A stretch of DNA of 64,000 bases from contig CACYVN010000003.1 in assembly GCA_902777855.1 (NCBI GenBank), positions 1 through 64,000 on the forward strand, written 5' to 3'. The notes under the pieces were generated by a model. The model saw only the letters and a program-made list of their open reading frames with translations. It ran no database searches and was not told the DNA's origin. The translations under genes were made by a program, and so were the position numbers. The DNA comes from an uncultured bacterium. Lineage in GTDB: Bacteria > Cyanobacteriota > Vampirovibrionia > Gastranaerophilales > Gastranaerophilaceae. This document shows positions 60,981 to 64,000 of this stretch, one piece after another (position 1 is the stretch's first letter; every line of letters starts with the position of its first letter).

Positions 60981-62590
60981 TATTTTTTGCTCCTTTGTTT
61001 CAATGCCGCATCAATTAAGCCTTTAAATAGCGGATGTGGCCTGTCTGGGCGTGATTTAAATTCCGGATGGAACTGACATGCAACAAACCAGTCAAGTTTT
61101 GGCAATTCAACGATTTCAGCTAACATACCGTCAGGGGACATCCCGGAAAATACCAAACCTGCCTGAGCAAGTCTGTCAATATACTCATAATTGACCTCAT
61201 ATCTGTGTCTGTGACGTTCTGATATTACATCTTTGCCGTAAGCCTTATGTGCAACAGTACCCTTTTTGAGGTGGCAATCGTAAGCACCTAATCTCATTGT
61301 ACCGCCGTAACCTTTAACGTGTTTTTGGTCAAGCATCATATCAATTACAGGGTTTGCAGGATTATCATCAAATTCTTTGGAATTTGCATCCTCAAGTTTT
61401 AAGACATTTCTTGCATATTCAATAACGGTACATTGCAAGCCCAAACACAAGCCCAAGAACGGCAGGTTATTTTCTCTTGCATAACGAATTACATTGAGTT
61501 TACCTTCAATGCCCCTTACACCAAATCCACCCGGTACAACAACTGCATCAATGTCAGCCAGTGCCTTTTTGCAGCAGTCATAATCAACACAATCTTCCGA
61601 ATTTATCCATTTAATTTCAATTGAAGCACTATCAGCATAGCCGGCGTGTTTTAAAGACTCAACAACCGAAATATAAGCATCGGAAAGTTTTGTATATTTT
61701 CCTGCAATACCTACTTTTAACGATTTTGTCGGATTTTTAATTTTTTCAACAAGTTTTACCCACGATTTTAAATCCGGTTTTTTATCTTTAACACCGAGCA
61801 TCTTTAATGCAACTGAGCAAAGCCCCTGTTCTTCAAGCGCCAAAGGTACTTCATAAATTGTTTTCATATCTCTGCACTCTATAACTGCATCTTTTGTAAT
61901 AGAACAGAACAGAGCAAGTTTTTCTCTTTCTGTTTTCGGTATCGGTTTTTGAGTACGGCAGACAAGAATTTCTGGCTGAAGCCCGTAACTTCTTAACACA
62001 TTAACGCTGTGTTGTGATGGCTTTGTTTTTAATTCTCCTGATGTCGGCAGATACGGAAGCAATGTACAATGAATAGAAATAGCATTACCATAGCCCATTT
62101 CCGCTTTATACTGTCTTATCGCTTCAATAAACGGTAAAGATTCAATGTCACCTATTGTACCGCCAATTTCAATGATATGAAAATCAGGATTAAACTGCTT
62201 TGTAGCACCGACAATTCTTGATTTAATTTCGTTTGTAATGTGCGGGATAACCTGAACGGTTGCGCCCAAATAATCGCCTTTACGTTCTTTTTCAATAACT
62301 TTTTGGTAAACACTGCCTGATGTTACGTTATTAAATTTACCCAAATTAGTATCGGTAAATCTTTCGTAATGACCTAAATCAAGATCTGTTTCGGCACCGT
62401 CATCGGTAACAAAAACTTCACCATGCTGAAACGGACTCATTGTTCCCGGGTCAACATTAATATACGGGTCAAACTTTTGATTGATAACACTGTAACCTCT
62501 TGACCTTAACAATTTTCCCAATGATGCGGCAACTATCCCTTTTCCTAATGAACTAACAACACCGCCTGTTACAAATATATATTTAGTCAT
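60980..62590 (-). CDS. pyrG: CTP synthase
   Basis: A 536-residue enzyme making CTP from UTP with glutamine. The synthetase domain begins MTKYIFVTGGVVSSLGKGIV and has SPFQHGEVFVTDDGAETDLD and GTIGDIESLPF. The glutaminase domain has the nucleophile in FLGLCLGLQC and the His-Glu pair in CQFHPEFKSRP. A frame extension upstream would add the peptide PSPACGRGGRGEG, which is translated repeat and not real; ATG at 62590 has GAGGG just upstream. gatC precedes it by 49 bases, and an unknown gene overlaps its stop. Confidence 0.97.
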   Translation of the reverse strand: MTKYIFVTGGVVSSLGKGIVAASLGKLLRSRGYSVINQKFDPYINVDPGTMSPFQHGEVFVTDDGAETDLDLGHYERFTDTNLGKFNNVTSGSVYQKVIEKERKGDYLGATVQVIPHITNEIKSRIVGATKQFNPDFHIIEIGGTIGDIESLPFIEAIRQYKAEMGYGNAISIHCTLLPYLPTSGELKTKPSQHSVNVLRSYGLQPEILVCRTQKPIPKTEREKLALFCSITKDAVIECRDMKTIYEVPLALEEQGLCSVALKMLGVKDKKPDLKSWVKLVEKIKNPTKSLKVGIAGKYTKLSDAYISVVESLKHAGYADSASIEIKWINSEDCVDYDCCKKALADIDAVVVPGGFGVRGIEGKLNVIRYARENNLPFLGLCLGLQCTVIEYARNVLKLEDANSKEFDDNPANPVIDMMLDQKHVKGYGGTMRLGAYDCHLKKGTVAHKAYGKDVISERHRHRYEVNYEYIDRLAQAGLVFSGMSPDGMLAEIVELPKLDWFVACQFHPEFKSRPDRPHPLFKGLIDAALKQRSKK

Positions 62591-62639
62591 ATTACCCTCA
62601 CCCCTACCCCCTCTCCCGCACGCAGGCGAGGGGAATTTA
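62591..62639. repeat. Solo GC-rich repeat between gatC and pyrG
   Basis: Plus strand ATTACCCTCACCCCTACCCC then CTCTCCCGCACGCAGGCGAG and GGGAATTT. It is related in composition and the TACCC/CCTCTCC words to the copies around the DUF559 gene. Read on the minus strand its end GAGGGTAAT forms the Shine-Dalgarno of pyrG. It fills the whole gap. Confidence 0.6.
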
Positions 62640-62921
62640 TTAATTAATCTTCGGCACTTTGAAAAATCCGTTTTCTTCATCAGGAGCATTTGACATTAAT
62701 GCTTCTTTTGAAATTTCCTGATTTGGTACATCTTCTCTTGTTACATTACAAAAATCAACAACCTGAGTCATAGGTTTTACATCAGACGTATCAACTTCAT
62801 TCATCTGGTCAACGTATTTTAAAACATCCCCGAGCTGCTTGGTATATAAGACTTTTTCGTCTTCTGTTAATTCAAGTCTTGCTAATTTTGCAACATGTTC
62901 AACATCTTTTACTGTAATCAT
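62640..62921 (-). CDS. gatC: Aspartyl/glutamyl-tRNA amidotransferase subunit C
   Basis: A 93-residue GatC, the belt subunit of the GatCAB complex that converts Glu-tRNA-Gln and Asp-tRNA-Asn to the correct amides. It has MITVKDVEHVAKLARLELTE at the start, YVDQMNEVDTSDVKPM in the middle and the tail ENGFFKVPKI, a family hallmark. ATGATG leaves the start ambiguous by one codon; the inner one has better spacing from AGGAG. gatA and gatB are not adjacent. pyrG follows on the same strand. Confidence 0.95.
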   Translation of the reverse strand: MITVKDVEHVAKLARLELTEDEKVLYTKQLGDVLKYVDQMNEVDTSDVKPMTQVVDFCNVTREDVPNQEISKEALMSNAPDEENGFFKVPKIN

Positions 62922-62953
62922 CATCTCTCCTAATCAACTAAATTTATATATAG

Positions 62954-63010
62954 ATAATATCATAAACAAAACATAATAAACGAGAAATTAATAAATATTT
63001 ATGATATTAT
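62954..63010. promoter_or_regulatory. Long inverted repeat between gatC and the sigma factor gene
   Basis: ATAATATCATAAA (62954-62966) and TTTATGATATTAT (62998-63010) are perfect 13-base arms separated by 31 bases in the divergent promoter region. It could be a pair of regulator half-sites or an extruding hairpin. Confidence 0.4.
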
Positions 63011-63041
63011 TAAAAAGTCAGGGGACATTGAGTGATTTATT

Positions 63042-63809
63042 ATGACGGATATTGAGCAGTTAGAAGAAAAAATTTATCTGTTTAAGCATGAAACAAATGC
63101 AAGAAAAAAACACATTTTCTACCTAAATCTTGTAGAGGAATCACTTAAACTCGTCAATAAAATCGTGTCTTCAGTTTATCCTATTCCGGTTACGGTCTCA
63201 AGAGATGACTTGGTTCAGGTCGGGGCAATTGGGGTTTTAAAAGCCATAGACACATATGAAATTAAAGATAAAGGTAGTTTTAAAACATACGCTTCAAAAT
63301 TTATAAAGGGAAAAATTTTACAATATTTAAGAGATAAGGCAAATCTTGTCAAAACACCCAGAGAAACTGCTGAGAATATTAATACCGTGAAAAATTATAT
63401 TGAAAACTTAAACAGTAATATTGCGCCTTCAGTAAAAGATATTGCCTCCGCGCTTAAAATGCCCGAATGCCGTGTTCAGGATATTTTAAATACTGAACTT
63501 ATAAAAAATATGGTGTCTCTTGATCAAAAATTTTATTCTTCGGACGGTGTTGAAACACTTGCAGACAGATTACAATCTGATGACGATAAGGAATATGAGA
63601 AAAATTATGAAAATAAAAAAATAATAGAATTTGCCCTGCAAAAATTACCTAAAGATGAAAGAACAGCAATTTACAAGTATTATATTGAAGAAGAAACAAA
63701 AAAAAGTATTGCACAAGAACTCGGAGTTTCACAAACACAGGTTGCAAGACTTATCAAGCGTGCATTGAACAAAATGTACGATATTATCAGTGAGGAGGGG
63801 GAAAAATGA
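63042..63809 (+). CDS. Alternative sigma factor of the SigF/SigB/FliA group
   Basis: A 255-residue sigma-70-family factor. Region 2 is DDLVQVGAIGVLKAIDTYE then FKTYASKFIKGKILQYLRD, region 3 is PRETAENINTVKNYIENL onward, and region 4 is LQKLPKDERTAIYKYYIEEE with the helix-turn-helix TKKSIAQELGVSQTQVARLI. Absence of region 1.1 and the region 2 sequence place it with group 3 factors. In cyanobacteria SigF controls type IV pilus and motility genes. Its stop overlaps the start of the prepilin peptidase (ATGA), so the two are coupled. Confidence 0.88.
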   Translation: MTDIEQLEEKIYLFKHETNARKKHIFYLNLVEESLKLVNKIVSSVYPIPVTVSRDDLVQVGAIGVLKAIDTYEIKDKGSFKTYASKFIKGKILQYLRDKANLVKTPRETAENINTVKNYIENLNSNIAPSVKDIASALKMPECRVQDILNTELIKNMVSLDQKFYSSDGVETLADRLQSDDDKEYEKNYENKKIIEFALQKLPKDERTAIYKYYIEEETKKSIAQELGVSQTQVARLIKRALNKMYDIISEEGEK

Positions 63810-64000
63810 TTTGTATATTAGCATTTATATTCATAATAGGGCTTGTTGTCGGCAGCTTTTTAAACGTTGTTATATTAAGAACGGTCAGTAATGAATCAAT
63901 AGTTTTTCCCGGTTCAAAATGTCCGAAATGCCAAACTTCTCTGAAGTGGTACCACAATATTCCGGTTTTATCATACATTTTTTTAAAAGGGAAATGCGCT
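63806..64000 (+). CDS. pilD: Prepilin peptidase / N-methyltransferase, N-terminal part
   Basis: The first 65 codons are present and the gene runs off the window. ATG at 63806 has GAGGAGGGGG upstream and overlaps the sigma stop by four bases. The sequence has a membrane segment with LVVGSFLNVVILR, the family signature, and the zinc-type cysteines CPKC with a later GKC, then LKWYHNIPVLSYIFLKGKC, exactly the PilD/GspO pattern. It cleaves type IV prepilin leaders and N-methylates the new Phe1, so it is the expected maturation enzyme for the three pilin-S74 proteins. Confidence 0.92.
   Translation, partial: MICILAFIFIIGLVVGSFLNVVILRTVSNESIVFPGSKCPKCQTSLKWYHNIPVLSYIFLKGKCA

Noticed and set aside
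62591-62689. N-terminal extension of pyrG including PSPACGRGGRGEG
   Set aside because: This is a translated GC-rich repeat overlapping gatC; the family start at 62590 has its own ribosome binding site.

Overview
The window is one continuous, AT-rich bacterial chromosome segment with tightly packed genes on both strands and many hairpin terminators between convergent genes. The gene mix suggests a fermentative anaerobe with a Gram-negative type envelope from the non-photosynthetic cyanobacterial sister lineage (Gastranaerophilales / Melainabacteria). The clues are pyruvate:ferredoxin oxidoreductase, a cyanobacterial-style amidase with an AMIN-like front, an SLH-domain envelope protein with a signal peptide, a SigF-like sigma factor next to a prepilin peptidase, type IV prepilin-like proteins, a few flagellar-type genes and no photosynthesis gene. 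The taxon is an inference from gene content and was not tested by phylogeny.

Layout. 0-8.3 kb: mnmE, hup, a DedA protein, murI and a cell-wall amidase, tRNA-Arg(ACG), a structured intergenic region, a ParE/RelE toxin-antitoxin pair bracketed by direct repeats, a nucleoside deaminase and an unknown gene. 8.3-21.6 kb: pyruvate:ferredoxin oxidoreductase, two unknown small or exported proteins, wecB, a glutaredoxin-like gene coupled to a hybrid-cluster-protein homologue that has lost its metal ligands, rpsL-rpsG, a TPR protein, a coiled-coil protein, a DUF559 nuclease-like gene between inverted GC-rich repeats, and a Gln-rich protein. 21.6-35.4 kb: acetyltransferase, ribE-ribBA, PBP1A, an SLH protein, LD-carboxypeptidase, dnaX, typA and an MFS exporter.

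35.5-43.5 kb holds the most unusual content: three large proteins that begin as type IV prepilins, continue with YadA/tail-fibre-like head repeats, and end in a phage-tailspike-type S74 intramolecular chaperone domain. metK lies among them and has a candidate pseudoknot over its ribosome binding site. 43.6-53 kb: valS, rpsA, a fliJ-fliK-like-flgG-like flagellar cluster, rpiB, rsfS and a phosphohexomutase. 53-64 kb: an orphan sugar permease, a CoA-disulfide-reductase-like flavoprotein, an FAD oxidoreductase overlapping an MnmC-type tRNA methyltransferase (both carrying a shared intragenic repeat), thrB, an MFS sugar transporter, pyrG, gatC, then an alternative sigma factor translationally coupled to a prepilin peptidase cut off by the window end.

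How parts may work together. The prepilin peptidase at the right end is the enzyme expected to process the three prepilin-S74 proteins, and the coupled SigF-like sigma factor is a plausible regulator of that surface system. murI, the amidase, PBP1A, LD-carboxypeptidase, wecB and the SLH protein together outline envelope building and turnover. mnmE and mnmD both act on the tRNA wobble uridine. Starts were chosen on start codon, upstream Shine-Dalgarno and family fit. Statements about families are from general knowledge, and no database search was run.
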